Shown here piece by piece: positions 10,373-20,070 of a DNA stretch of 28,994 nucleotides (position 1 is the first letter of the stretch; every line of letters starts with the position of its first letter). Position numbers and translations under genes: made by a program. The stretch comes from Trachelipus rathkii (taxonomy: Eukaryota; Arthropoda; Malacostraca; Isopoda; Trachelipodidae), in contig JABUQX010061839.1 in assembly GCA_015478945.1 (NCBI GenBank), positions 20,001 to 48,994 of the forward strand. The letters run 5' to 3'. The notes beneath the pieces were generated by a model. The model had not been told where the DNA came from and ran no database searches. It saw only the letters and a list, made by a program, of their open reading frames with translations.

Positions 10373-11013
10373 GTCATCGGCATATGAGTGAATTATGGGA
10401 TGAGAAAGCCGGGAAATTTGACAAACAAAGTTAATGACCAAGAATATAAAGTAGGAGAAAGAACAAAATCTTGAGAAACACCACTATTGACAAAAAGGAA
10501 GAAGAAGTCGCCACCATTCAAACAAAACAGCTCATATTGAAGCGATTTTGAATCAACAGGAGCTGAAATGAAACCAACTGAATGAAAACCCAAAGGATGG
10601 GAGCTTGGAGAGCAGTGACGCGGCCATAACACCTGCGTCGAAATATGCATGGGTAGTTCCATAATATAGGACGGAAAACCATTAGAGAGCAAGTAAAGAT
10701 GGAAAGTAATATCTGACCAGCGAGAAGACCCGAGCGGCCAAATAAGCTCGTACTGGCGATCGGAAAGAAGTTGATGAGTTCCAGATATTCTAAGAAATGA
10801 GAGTTGAGAAGAGTTTCAAAGATCTTAATAGAATACAATTAAAGTTATAGGGCGATAGTTGGAAGAAGGATCAAGCGGCTTCCTTTTTTCGGTAAACAGT
10901 AATGGACATTGCCAATGCCTACCAACGATCTTGTGAGGAATAGTAAAATTTAGTATGAGACATAGAGAATATGTAGTTGAACGAGGAATCGGATTGAAGC
11001 ACGGAAGCACCAC
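10373..11013 (-). pseudogene. Jockey-like reverse transcriptase domain, fingers and palm
   Basis: Three overlapping minus-strand frames (11013-10825, 10838-10518, 10692-10393) cover one RT domain. The first carries SNYRPITL. The second carries KIFETLLNSHFLEYLE. A third reading near 10770 carries QLLSDRQY. GVSQDFVLSPTL is in the 10692-10393 frame, and SYADDSTLQF is read across 10387-10358, with the YADD codons at 10384-10373. The catalytic aspartates are present, but the palm block before them (normally FDRVWH-type) survives only as YGRV. Overlap of the frames by 14-175 bp shows that indels, not separate genes, created them. Confidence 0.88.
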
Positions 11014-11228
11014 TCCCTCAAAACTCCGGGGAGGAATGCCATCCGGGCCACCCGCCTCCTAACGTTCGTAGATTCAGGAGCCCAGCACCGATCAAATTGT
11101 TAATACAGGCAATAGGCAATAGGTACCGAGAAGTAGGAAGGTAGGGGTGATGAGTGAATGCAGATCGTCCAAGGTGAGTTAGAGTGAAAAAAGGAGGCAG
11201 AAGAGATTGGCCTTTAGCAGTGGAAAAG

Positions 11229-11516
11229 TTAGCATACAGAACTCATCAGATACGGAATAAGAGGGAGGAAAGACAGATTGCAGAAGTTGCCTAGATGTAT
11301 TTGGCAAGAGGCCAGAAAGATTCTCAGTAGGAGAACAAGGAGGTTTAGCGCACTTTCGTTGATGAAAAGCCAGCTTTGCTCGAATCGAAGAGTATCCTCT
11401 TGAAATCGATTTCTAGACTTGAATGAAAGATAGCAAGAGGATAGTGTAAGGAAGCGAGAATTTTCATACACTCCTCTGATACGCACTTCTCTAGCCTGAA
11501 ATGGCCAGAGAAACAA
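11229..11516 (-). pseudogene. Jockey-like element, pre-RT linker region
   Basis: A 95-codon minus-strand frame with SFKSRNRFQEDTLRFEQSW. This resembles the arginine/lysine-rich stretch between endonuclease and RT in Jockey-type proteins, where a segment beginning near the start of the frame and a later RSRNR-type motif precede the RT. Beyond its ends the reading shifts frame. It sits at the expected distance (about 500 bp) upstream of NYRPITL. Confidence 0.65.
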
Positions 11517-12076
11517 GCCTACCCTAGCGAAACCTTAAGGATTATTAGTGAGGAGAGGAAAAGATTTTAGAAATTCGAAGAAGAATAAGTAAAACCTGCT
11601 CCCATCCCTGATCAACGAGATCTACAACTTCCCACCTTATCGGCAGAAGTCAAAGCGTCACAGAGACAAGTCAGCATTCCCAATTTATAATTATGCGTAG
11701 ATGAGCAACGCTAAAAGACCGCCACCGAATCGCCGATCAAGATCCATAAGAAACGCGGGTTAGGGCAGATGTAAGAAGCTGTTTGAGTAGAAAGAAGTTA
11801 AAATTAAAAGAGGATATAAGGTTGTGGTAGAATTACCAATCGGATCAGCGAAGGTTGTAATGTGAGAAGTATATAGAGAGAAGGCTTTACTAGTGTAAAC
11901 ATAGAAAGTCAAGTGTGTTCAAGACATTGGTTGCGGACTATCCGGAATGTGGTGGGGTTCTTTAAGTTAGTTGCATCCAGATGTTGAGAATCTAAATGAT
12001 TCGAAGCCTATGCACCCCACCTAAATCCAGTATTAGAGGACCCCAACCATCAGTGTTGTGTACATTGAAATAAATA

Positions 12077-12475
<399 letters not shown>

Positions 12476-12478
<3 letters not shown>

Positions 12479-13006
12479 TATACGACCTTTTCTGTTTTGG
12501 GTAACCATATTTATTCTACGAAATAAGTAAATTCGAACGATTTCTATCGCATCAAAATTTTGTGGAACTCAATTTTTTTTTCTTTTTTATAGATTTCTAC
12601 TACATAAATGTTATAAAAAAATTATCAAATATAAATAATTTATTATTCCAATAAAATGCAAACTAATAAATTAATTTAATCAAAAGCATCATATGTAAGT
12701 TATTAAATGTACATAAGTTTAAATTCAGAAATACATTTTAGCATACACTGGAACAAGTCCTTTCCATTAAAGTGCTTTCTCCGATCAAAACTTGTACACC
12801 CTAAATAAGATTCCCAAAGTATCTCTCATGGTGAGTTCGCTCGTATATGTTTCTATATTTCGTCTTTATTTATAGCAAAGAGAGCGAGAGTGAGTGTTGT
12901 GGATTATTATTCGTGCATCTCTAGATTGTGCACCTAACCTAGCCAGACAACCTGTAACCTAAACCTTACCTAACTATTAGAACCTGGTATATATTAGTCT
13001 CTCCCC
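12476..13006. other. No gene seen; unassigned DNA with CCTAA-like words
   Basis: Mixed A/T-rich sequence without a usable frame. At 12930-12985 several CCTAA, CCTA and AACC words cluster (CACCTAACCTAGCC, GTAACCTAAACCTTACC), a decayed form of the AACCT pentanucleotide, which is also the arthropod telomere unit read on the other strand. The array is far too short and degenerate to be a telomere. Confidence 0.5.
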
Positions 13007-13313
<307 letters not shown>

Positions 13314-13821
13314 TGTACCGTTATAGATTTAATGTCAGCCAACGCAGAGCAATAAAAAAGAAGGAGGTAGATCCCGTTATAAGTTGTGTTTTTGAACGTA
13401 ATTCAATTATGCCCTATCAAGACCACTTTGCCGATCTCACAACGATCCGTCTTCTCTCTAGTTTAATATAAATTCAGAGCTTGAAATTTAATTTTAAATT
13501 TTATTTTTTCCGTTGGCAATAAGTTAATTTAAATTAATAGTACAGGTAAGTATATTAGAATTAATGTCAAATTGGATTGAATGAAAACATTGAAATATAA
13601 AGAAGTTCTAAGAGTGTACCTGTAATTATTTCTTCATCAGATCGTGTGAAAATTCGTGTTACGAGTAAGGATATTGTTTCAAAATTTGAAATTAGTGTAT
13701 GAAAAATAAATTAACACTATGTTTGGCAAGTTACTTGTGTGAGTATAAATCTCCGTTCAATGTTTTGTGTATTGAGCTCCTGTTATCTTTTGTTCGTGAC
13801 AATTTTCTTGTGTTTTTATTA
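13314..13821. other. No gene seen; unassigned DNA
   Basis: Mixed sequence with modest complexity and no usable frame. I found no partner for it elsewhere in the window. Confidence 0.45.
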
Positions 13822-14924
13822 TAGTACCGATCAAATTTCTATAACTAGAAATAATATCTACACAGCTACCGGGAAAAGTATACCATGCTGTATTTCTTAG
13901 CTTAATTGATGTGTAAACGTTTTTATGTTAGTGCGGGAAAAAAAATCTCAAAAAACTACAACATTTCCAGAAAAAAGCAACACATTTTGAATCCTGTGTA
14001 TACCAATTTTAATGTTTTAAAAGGTGTAAAATAAAATAAAAAAGAATAAAAAGGAATTTAAAGCTAATATTTATAGTAATATGAGTAGAATGCCTATTTA
14101 GATAGTGTGTACTAGGCTTTACTCGTTAAAATAAATTGACTTCCCTTTTTGAAATTTTGTTTTTTGTTTTTAAACTAAAGAATACCCCAAGGGATTAGTA
14201 GCCGCATCCGAATGGGCAGGAGAGTTCGCAGGATACAATCAATCGTGCCTACCCGGGAAACTACAGGAATGCCGGTAGGACCAAATTCCCCTCCCTCCTG
14301 GTGAAGAGGGTCTCCGAGAACCCCAGACTCTTATAAGGTTATTTTGGTATTAGCGGTGGATAATCCTCAGCCCCTTCACCCTACGGCTAATGTGTATGGA
14401 AAACGTCCCCCCCCCTGTTCCACATATGTTAATCGTGTGGAATGAGTTGTGAGGAAATATGTCGGCTAACTGAGCGCCGCCTTACATTTGCCGGTACATA
14501 CCTTTACAAATAAAATACATATAGTGACTAGACTATATATATATATATTTAGTATATTTATAAATTAATTGTAAATATATTATAATATTATTAGATATAA
14601 TCTTAGGGCCTAATACCTAAAAATGATATAGTTTATATAATAATAATAATTAACATAATTATAGTTTTGTATAATGTTGGCTATAAATATTATATATTTA
14701 TAAATACAATTCGTTATACATCCGCAGCAACACTGGCGTCGAGCTCCCCCCCCCAAAAAAGCAAGTCTTTTTCTTTTTTTATTTACATTTTCCGCACTTA
14801 TATAAATGTTGCCAGGATTGTTCCAGAGAGCAACTGTATTCGCTGTTCCTATAGGTTGTTAGTACGATGTGTAAGTTTTCAGAAAGTATGGATTGGTTGT
14901 GCTCTTTCTCTAGAGGCTGGCCTT
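13822..14924 (+). mobile_element. Family A long-inverted-repeat element, copy A1
   Basis: The left arm has an outer sub-repeat near 13845-13900 (ACAGCTACCGGGAAAAGTAT) and an inner one near 13945-14050 (CTCAAAAAACTACAACATTT, then TTTTGAATCCTG and AATGTTTTAAAAGGTG). The core at about 14180-14515 starts AATACCCCAAGGGATTAG and includes GCCTACCCGGGAAACTACAG and TCCCCTCCCTCCTGG with GTCTCCGAGAACCCC. It ends in ACATTTGCCGGTACATACC. A TA-rich tract and a GAGCTCCCCCCCCC spacer follow. The right arm, about 14770-14924, has TTTACATTTTCCGC, TTGCCAGGATTG and the outer end CTAGAGGCTGGCC. The frame 14667-15005 is arm plus TA/ATT repeat and does not code. The core, arm order and right terminus match A2-A8. 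Confidence 0.75.
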
Positions 14925-15344
14925 ATAATTATTAATGGTATAATTGTAATTATAATTATAATTATAATTATTATTATTATTTTATTATTATATATTAATT
15001 TGTAGGTTTTATTTAATTAATTTTAATTTATATTATATTATGTAAATTTGTATTCTTATCGTTATGTATTTATTTAATTATAGAATTTATATTATTATTA
15101 CATTCCATTATAATTATATGACCCCTGTATATGTATATAGATATATATAGTATATAGGTATATATAATATAATATACTTATACTACTATAATCATGTATA
15201 TAAGGAGAAGAGAAGACTACCTGTTATTGGTTAGTATATAGTATAAATATTAATATATAATAAATATTAGAGATATATATAATATAATTTATATAGAGTA
15301 TGCGAAGGAAATATATATATTATATTGATATTAATATATGATAG
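14925..15344. repeat. ATT/AAT trinucleotide and TA-rich tract
   Basis: ATT/TTA runs at about 14940-15000, then A/T-rich DNA. From about 15130 TA runs carry G interruptions (AGATATATATAGTATATAGG), unlike the C interruptions at 1-1240. No gene. Confidence 0.8.
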
Positions 15345-16310
15345 AGAACAGGTTAGATTTGTATCTTTGTAGCCAGTACTCATTACTCAAAACTACAATA
15401 GCACACGAAATAGGTATATACATTGCTGGAATGCTGCTGTACCAATTTTAGTGGGAAAAAATTTCCAAAAAACTACAAAGTCTACAGTCGAAAATGGAAT
15501 AATTTTTGGAATCCTGGATAAAAGTTTTAGATAGGAAAAATGTAAAAAAAATAAAAAATAAAAATTATTGTTAATAATTATAGTTAATATGATTAGTTGG
15601 AGAGCCTATTTAGAGACCTTTATTGGTTCTCTATAAAATAAATAGACTTTCTATTTTAAATTATTGCTTTTTTTTTTTTTTAGCTAAAGGATACCCCAAG
15701 GGTATACACGCACGATGGCAGGAGTTGGGTCTCTCGGCCTTACCGGGAAAACTACGGGGTAGGACTAATGTTTTCCCCCCTCCGGAGGGTCTCCGGAACC
15801 CCCGCTCTTTTTGGAAGCATGAAGTCGCTGCATCATCGATTGTCGGGCTCTCCCCTAGGCGAGGGGTATGGGAAAAACGTACCCCCCCTGTGGTTTCCCC
15901 GTCGGCTCGAGTGCCCTACACCCCAATTTGCCGTGTAATACCTTACAAATAATATTATAGTATGTAATATTTATACTATGTTCCCTTGCTACCTAAAAAA
16001 GAAAAAAAAAAATGCATAAATAATATATCAATATTTTATTTTTTAACATGTTTTTACGTAAGAAAATTTTACAAGGATTCCAAAAATGAACTCCTTTTCG
16101 CTGTTAGCTATTGTAGTTTTTGAGAAGATTTTTATTTAGTATATATTTTTTAAGTTTTTTTTTTTTATTTTTTTTTATCAGTTCGTTTTTCCGTAATATT
16201 ATACTTCGAATTCCAGCAATGTATTCCTTTTCGCTGTAGACGTATTGATTTAGTTAATTATTGAGGGATATGAGTACTGGCACAAAGTAAAGAATCGTAT
16301 GCCATAATAT
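15345..16310 (+). mobile_element. Family A long-inverted-repeat element, copy A2 (reference copy)
   Basis: Both arms contain the sub-repeat twice. Left outer, about 15370-15450, runs AGCCAGTACTCAT, ACTCAAAACTACAATAGC and ACATTGCTGGAAT. Left inner, about 15463-15555, runs CAAAAAACTACAAAG, TTTTTGGAATCCTGG and AGGAAAAATGTAAAAAAAAT. Right inner, about 16045-16130, is the reverse complement (TTTTACAAGGATTCCAAAAA, CCTTTTCGCTG, TTGTAGTTTTTGAG). Right outer, about 16190-16290, has TTCCAGCAATGTATTCC and ATATGAGTACTGGC. Between them come GAGCCTATTTAGAGACC (15602-15618) and the GC-rich core (15683-15945): GATACCCCAAGGGTATACAC, GGGTCTCTCGGCCTTACCGG and GGAACCCCCGCTC. The frame 15623-15952 covers the core but its reading is not conserved in other copies. 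No transposase. Confidence 0.8.
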
Positions 16311-16494
16311 AGGCAGATATTTAGGGTAATATATATATATAATATATATATATATATAATAATAAATATATATATATTAATATATATATTAAGTAATATA
16401 TATATTATGATATAATATATATTATTATAAGTATTATATATTAATATATAATAGATATATTAAAATGTATAGTAAATGATTATATATGGTTAAA
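16311..16494. repeat. TA-rich low-complexity tract
   Basis: Decayed TA runs between A2 and the next repeat cluster. Confidence 0.8.
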
Positions 16495-16499
16495 TATGT

Positions 16500-16625
16500 T
16501 ACTTATACAGCCCACACGGAACGGGAAGCGGATCAAAAAAAAAATTTCACAGGTAGTACAAAAAGATGTTCCTACAATTAATAGACGTTTTTTAGCGTTA
16601 CAGAAAAAATAAGAGAAGAAGAAGA
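16500..16625 (+). repeat. Family C repeat, copy C1
   Basis: Contains GTTACTTATACAGCCCA just upstream, then GGGAAGCGGATCAAAAAAAA and AATTTCACAGGTAGTAC. It resembles 19830-19950 (GTTACTTAAATCGCC, GACGCGGTTCAAAAAAAA, AATTTCAGAGGTAGCC). Homology is by eye and moderate. Confidence 0.5.
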
Positions 16626-16654
16626 TACAGAAGCAATTTATGTTATAAAACAAC

Positions 16655-17230
16655 ATATAACTCTACACCGGAAAGGTCAACATTTTTGAATCTGGTAAAA
16701 TTTTAAGGTAATGGAAATGTAAAAAAAGAAAATATTATATGTGTTAAGTAATTTAGTTAATAAGTAATAAGAGGAAGAGTTGGAAGTCCTATATAAATCT
16801 CTTTATCACGTTACCGTCTAAATAAATAAGACTTTCTAGCTTATAGTTTGTTTTGTTTTTTAGTTACAAGAATATCCACAGCGGTGTATACCGCCACGTA
16901 TGACAAGGAGTACGGGGTCTCTCAGTGCCTTCGGGGAGAAACTACGGTATAGTGGTTAGAACAGTTTTCTCCCCTCCTCTTGTAATGTCACGTAATGATC
17001 CTTACAGATTTGAATTTGAGTACAAGACTAAGATGAAGTACTCGCGGAAACCCCCGCTTCTTTTGCGTATAATTGTGTAATATTGGAGTTCCGCAGAGGT
17101 TCCTCCCGCCCCTCCCTTTACGGGGTATGGAACAACGTCACCCGCCATAGTAAGGTTCCCGTGCGGCTCGACCCTCCGTACATTGCCGGGTCGCTTATAC
17201 CTGTACCAAATAAATTATAAATGGAGTTAT
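16655..17230 (+). mobile_element. Family A element, copy A3 (truncated; right arm missing)
   Basis: The left inner sub-repeat (16660-16735) reads CTACACCGGAAAGG, AACATTTTTGAATCTGG and TAAAATTTTAAGG. The 'AGTCCTATATAAATCTC' box follows at about 16793. The core (about 16868-17205) reads AATATCCACAGCGGTGTATA, AGTACGGGGTCTCTC, GAAACTACGGTATAG, GGAAACCCCCGCTTC and GTGCGGCTCGACC. About 55 bp near 16985-17040 have no counterpart in A2, an apparent internal insertion. The outer left sub-repeat and both right sub-repeats are absent; the copy instead ends near a 42-base poly-A run and an inverted family C segment. Confidence 0.68.
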
Positions 17231-17251
17231 ATATAATTTCGCCCTGAACAG

Positions 17252-17255
<4 letters not shown>

Positions 17256-17297
<42 letters not shown>
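17256..17297. repeat. Poly-A homopolymer, 42 bases
   Basis: Uninterrupted A run, the longest homopolymer in the window. It lies between truncated copy A3 and an inverted family C segment, and could be a retroposed tail, the usual arm-internal A/T tract, or a length error. Confidence 0.9.
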
Positions 17298-17299
<2 letters not shown>

Positions 17300-17410
17300 C
17301 ATTTCGACCCTAGAAACATCTAATTTTAGTATCATAGATGCTAGCCGTGGAGAAAATTTTTTTGTAAGTCACAGTCATGCTCCGTTCGAGAAGGTTTTGT
17401 TAAGCCAAAT
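17298..17410 (-). repeat. Family C repeat, copy C2 (inverted)
   Basis: Read on the minus strand: CTTACAAAAAAATTTTCTCC, ACGGCTAGCATCTATGATAC, then GGGTCGAAATGAA. Compare 19870-19935 on the plus strand (AAAAAAATTTCAGAGGTAGC, CTCTATGATACATAAATAAG, AAGGCGAAATGAAAA). The ATCTATGATAC / TCTATGATAC and CGAAATGAA words make the relation fairly convincing. Confidence 0.55.
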
Positions 17411-17436
17411 TGGCGTGGGGCGTTAAGTAGACCTTG

Positions 17437-17453
17437 GGTATCCCACAGTATAT
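17437..17453 (-). repeat. Orphan fragment of the family A/B core start
   Basis: ACCTTGGGTATCCC on the plus strand is the reverse complement of GGGATACCCAAGGT, close to the core start GGATACCCCAAGGGT of A2 and A5. No further core sequence follows; TA repeats begin within 15 bp. It may be a deletion remnant. Confidence 0.4.
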
Positions 17454-17459
17454 TATGAT

Positions 17460-17525
17460 TTTTAAATATATATATAACCTATATTACTATATAATATAAT
17501 ATAATAACATTTATAAGTTAATGAT

Positions 17526-17600
<75 letters not shown>

Positions 17601-17640
17601 TATTATAGTAATATATATATCATATATATATAAGGTTAAA
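17460..17640. repeat. (AT)n tract
   Basis: TA runs between the A3/C2 composite and copy A4. Confidence 0.9.
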
Positions 17641-17644
17641 TATA

Positions 17645-18765
17645 GGCCAGCAGCTCTGGACTGAGTGTGAGCCGTCGAGTAGTATACTTAAGAATATAAT
17701 GCTACAGTAAATATCGAAGTAGAGATATCATTGCTGGAATTGGCTGGTCCAAAGTTTGCCCTGGAAACGCTAAAATATATATAAAAGAAATTAAAAAAAA
17801 AAAAACTAAAAAATGAGAAGTTAAATGATATTATCTCAAAAAACTAACAGGATATTACAGCTGAAAGAGAGAAGATATTATCATTTTTGAATCCTGGTAA
17901 AATTTCGCATAAAGAAAGAAATAAGTTAAAAAAAAATAATAGAGTAATTAAGAATATATTGTTATCAATTAATTATTGTTAAGATATTTATTAGAAGGCC
18001 TATTTAGAGACCTTCTTTATTTGTGCTCTATGTTCCTGGTAATAAAGTGGATTTCTAGTGAAAGAGTATATTGACTTATATACGGAACACACGTAGGTGT
18101 GCTCGAGGTAATAGACCGACGGGGAACATATGGGATTTAGGTTACGTTTTTCCATACCTCGTAGGAGAGGGGGGCGGCAGAACTCCCCGCGAACACCCAC
18201 AATATGCGCAGCCTGGCTATAGTATAAAAATCATGTGGGGATGTTTCCAGAGGGGGGGGGGGGGGTTAGTCCTACCCCGTGTTCCCCGGAAGGCCGAGAG
18301 ACCCGACTCCGCCATCGGTGCGCGTAAGTACCCTTGGGTATTCGTAGTAAAGAAAAAAAATAAAAAGCCAGAGAATTCCTAAAATTAGGAAGAGTCTACT
18401 TTATTTTATAAAATGAGTAATAGTAAAAAGGTCTCTCTAAATAGGCTCTCTAATCATTAATTTACTATAATTAGTCTAAACAATTATCAATTTTTTTATT
18501 TAATTTTTATTTTGTACTTTTCCTATAGTGAATTGTACCAGGATTCGCAAAATGTATTCCGTTATGTCACTGTAGGCGGTTTATGTGTAGTTTGAGAGAT
18601 TATAAGTTTTTTTTTGTTTTACATTTCCGGGCAATAATCTTTTGGTAACGCCAGCCATTCCTGTAGCAGTTGTATTCAGGTTTTGTACAATGTTCCTGAA
18701 TAGCATTAATAGTATGTTGATATGAATAGCATAATGACCGTGGCTATATCCTAGGACGACTGACC
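17645..18765 (-). mobile_element. Family A element, copy A4 (core inverted; two left-type arms)
   Basis: Ends: GGCCAGCAGCTCTGG at 17645 and GACTGACC at 18758-18765, both bordered by ATA-type DNA. Core on the minus strand (18345 to about 18090): AATACCCAAGGGTACTTACG, GATGGCGGAGTCGGG, TCTCTCGGCCTTCCGGGG, then a C13 run. Arm sub-repeats are present on both sides (left 17740, 17835-17900; right 18520-18600, 18610-18665). The 'CCTATTTAGAGACC' box, which marks only the left arm in A2, occurs on both sides here (17996-18014 plus; 18429-18450 minus), and the C-rich spacer normally preceding the right arm is absent. The frames 18000-18200 (-) and 18071-18382 (+) are not supported as genes. Confidence 0.75.
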
Positions 18766-19814
18766 ATATGTTATAGTATTATAAATAAGGTATATATTAG
18801 GTATATAGTTATATAGTATATTATATATATATTATTATATTATATAAGTGGCTATATATATATAATGGTATTGGATTAAGTATATATTTTTATATATAGT
18901 GTTAGGATATATATAGATATCCGAGTATATTATAAGTATACTATATATGTATATAAAAGAGAAGATAGTAGTAGGAAATAATAATATATATATAGTATTA
19001 TATATAAAATATTATATTATATACTTATTATATATATAGAATTAAAGTTATCTTTCCACAATGAGCGAGTACAATATCATCTAAGTAATAGTGTGGAGAA
19101 ATATTATTATTGTATATTGTGGAAATTATGTGTAAGATATTATACTATGCAATCATAAGAGTGTGAAGATTAAGTAGAGACAAGAGCGAAATGTTGAGAT
19201 GTGAAGATTCGACCAAAACAATGAGTGAGAGCAGTATTGCGAAAAGTTAGACTAACAATATCTCTCTATCCTCTTCATCTTTCGCGAAGTAACGGGTATA
19301 TTTATTACTAATCAACTTCTTTTCCAAAAATATACAGACTGTAAATGAAGAAAAATATAAAAAGGATTGAAAATAAATAGATTTTTTATAAAAACAGTGT
19401 TAGTTTCGGATATATCCACTACAAATTAAATAATAGTGTACCTAATGGAGAATAATTAATAGATAATTAATATAAATAATAATATAATAATAAATATAGA
19501 ATAATAAATCAAATAATGAATAATAATTAATATATAATAATTAATGGCAAATATATGTAGTATATTAAGATTGTGTTATACATGAGAATAATACGTAGTA
19601 TATAAATTAGTATTAGAGATATAAATAGATTATTATTGAATATGAAATATGAGGGGATATGTAATGAGGCAATAATAAGATATGAGTATAAATAGGAGTT
19701 ACGAGTTATAAGTTTTGAGGTAAATTAGATATTAAATAGTTAGGTTAGTCAGTTTAGTATAATAAATATAAATGGTATAATAGTTAATAATATAATATAT
19801 ATATATATTATATA
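18766..19814. other. No gene seen; AT-rich, G-biased, AAT runs
   Basis: TA-rich to about 19045 with G interruptions, an unassigned mixed patch at 19045-19330 (contains ATGAGCGAGTACAATATC and CTCTTCATCTTTCGCG), then AAT/ATA-rich DNA. Between 19560 and 19790 the plus strand has very few C and many G. No usable frame. Confidence 0.55.
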
Positions 19815-20070
19815 TGTGATGTGTAAAAGTTACTTAAATCGCCATTACCAAATCGGTGATGACGCGGTTCAAAAAAAAAAAATTTCAGAGGTAGCCTCTA
19901 TGATACATAAATAAGTTTTAAGGCGAAATGAAAATTTTATTTTCTGTTCAGTAACCATAACCTTAACCTAACCTAACTCCTGCTCGACAATTTGCCCCGA
20001 GTAAAATGTAGAAACAAAACAAATAAAAAATAAAAAAAATAACAAATAAAAAAAAAGTTCAATTTCGCCA
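19815..20070 (+). repeat. Family C repeat, copy C3 (most complete), with CCTAA words
   Basis: GTTACTTAAATCGCC, GACGCGGTTCAAAAAAAA, AATTTCAGAGGTAGCC, TCTATGATAC and GGCGAAATGAAAA link it to C1 and inverted C2. It is followed by CCTTAACCTAACCTAACTCC (about 19968-19987), the clearest AACCT stretch in the window, and by A-rich sequence with AATAAAAAA words. The element type is unknown. Confidence 0.5.

Larger units (their letters stand above)
9418..12060 (-). mobile_element. Jockey-like non-LTR retrotransposon, frameshifted
   Basis: On the minus strand, blocks of a non-LTR polymerase occur in the right order over about 2.5 kb. They are a pre-RT linker (11516-11229), NYRPITL (about 10845), KIFETLL (about 10820), QLLSDRQY (about 10770), a degraded palm block, GVSQDFVLSPTL in place of the usual GVPQGSVLSPTL (about 10445-10480), a YADD box (10384-10373), LYKGS with RVESMGKRL, and a C-terminal SLPSSVFPAEFNL block ending in a stop at 9472-9474. 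Block order and the SLPSSVFP tail are typical of Jockey-type elements. At least six frame changes and a TA run inside the coding region (about 9763-9773) disable it. GC content is clearly higher than the flanks. The 5' limit is vague; an intact endonuclease domain could not be read between 11520 and 12060. All plus-strand frames here are shadows. Confidence 0.88.

Noticed and set aside
12930..12985. CCTAA-like words suggesting a telomere
   Set aside because: Only a few degenerate units with no tandem array, so at most a decayed AACCT microsatellite.
15700..15760. Family A core considered as a tRNA-derived SINE promoter
   Set aside because: No GGTTCGANTCC-like B box at the right spacing, and the long inverted-repeat arms fit a DNA element better.
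15623..15952. 109-codon frame over the A2 core, with an NPRSFW stretch resembling NPRLFW in the A5 frame 21638-21880
   Set aside because: The short similarity follows from nucleotide conservation of the core. The frame is broken in A1, A3 and A8 and differs on both sides in A2 and A5. A search with more copies could reopen this.
18071..18382. 103-codon frame in copy A4
   Set aside because: It reads the core in the opposite sense to A2 and includes a G homopolymer translated as Gly; not conserved.
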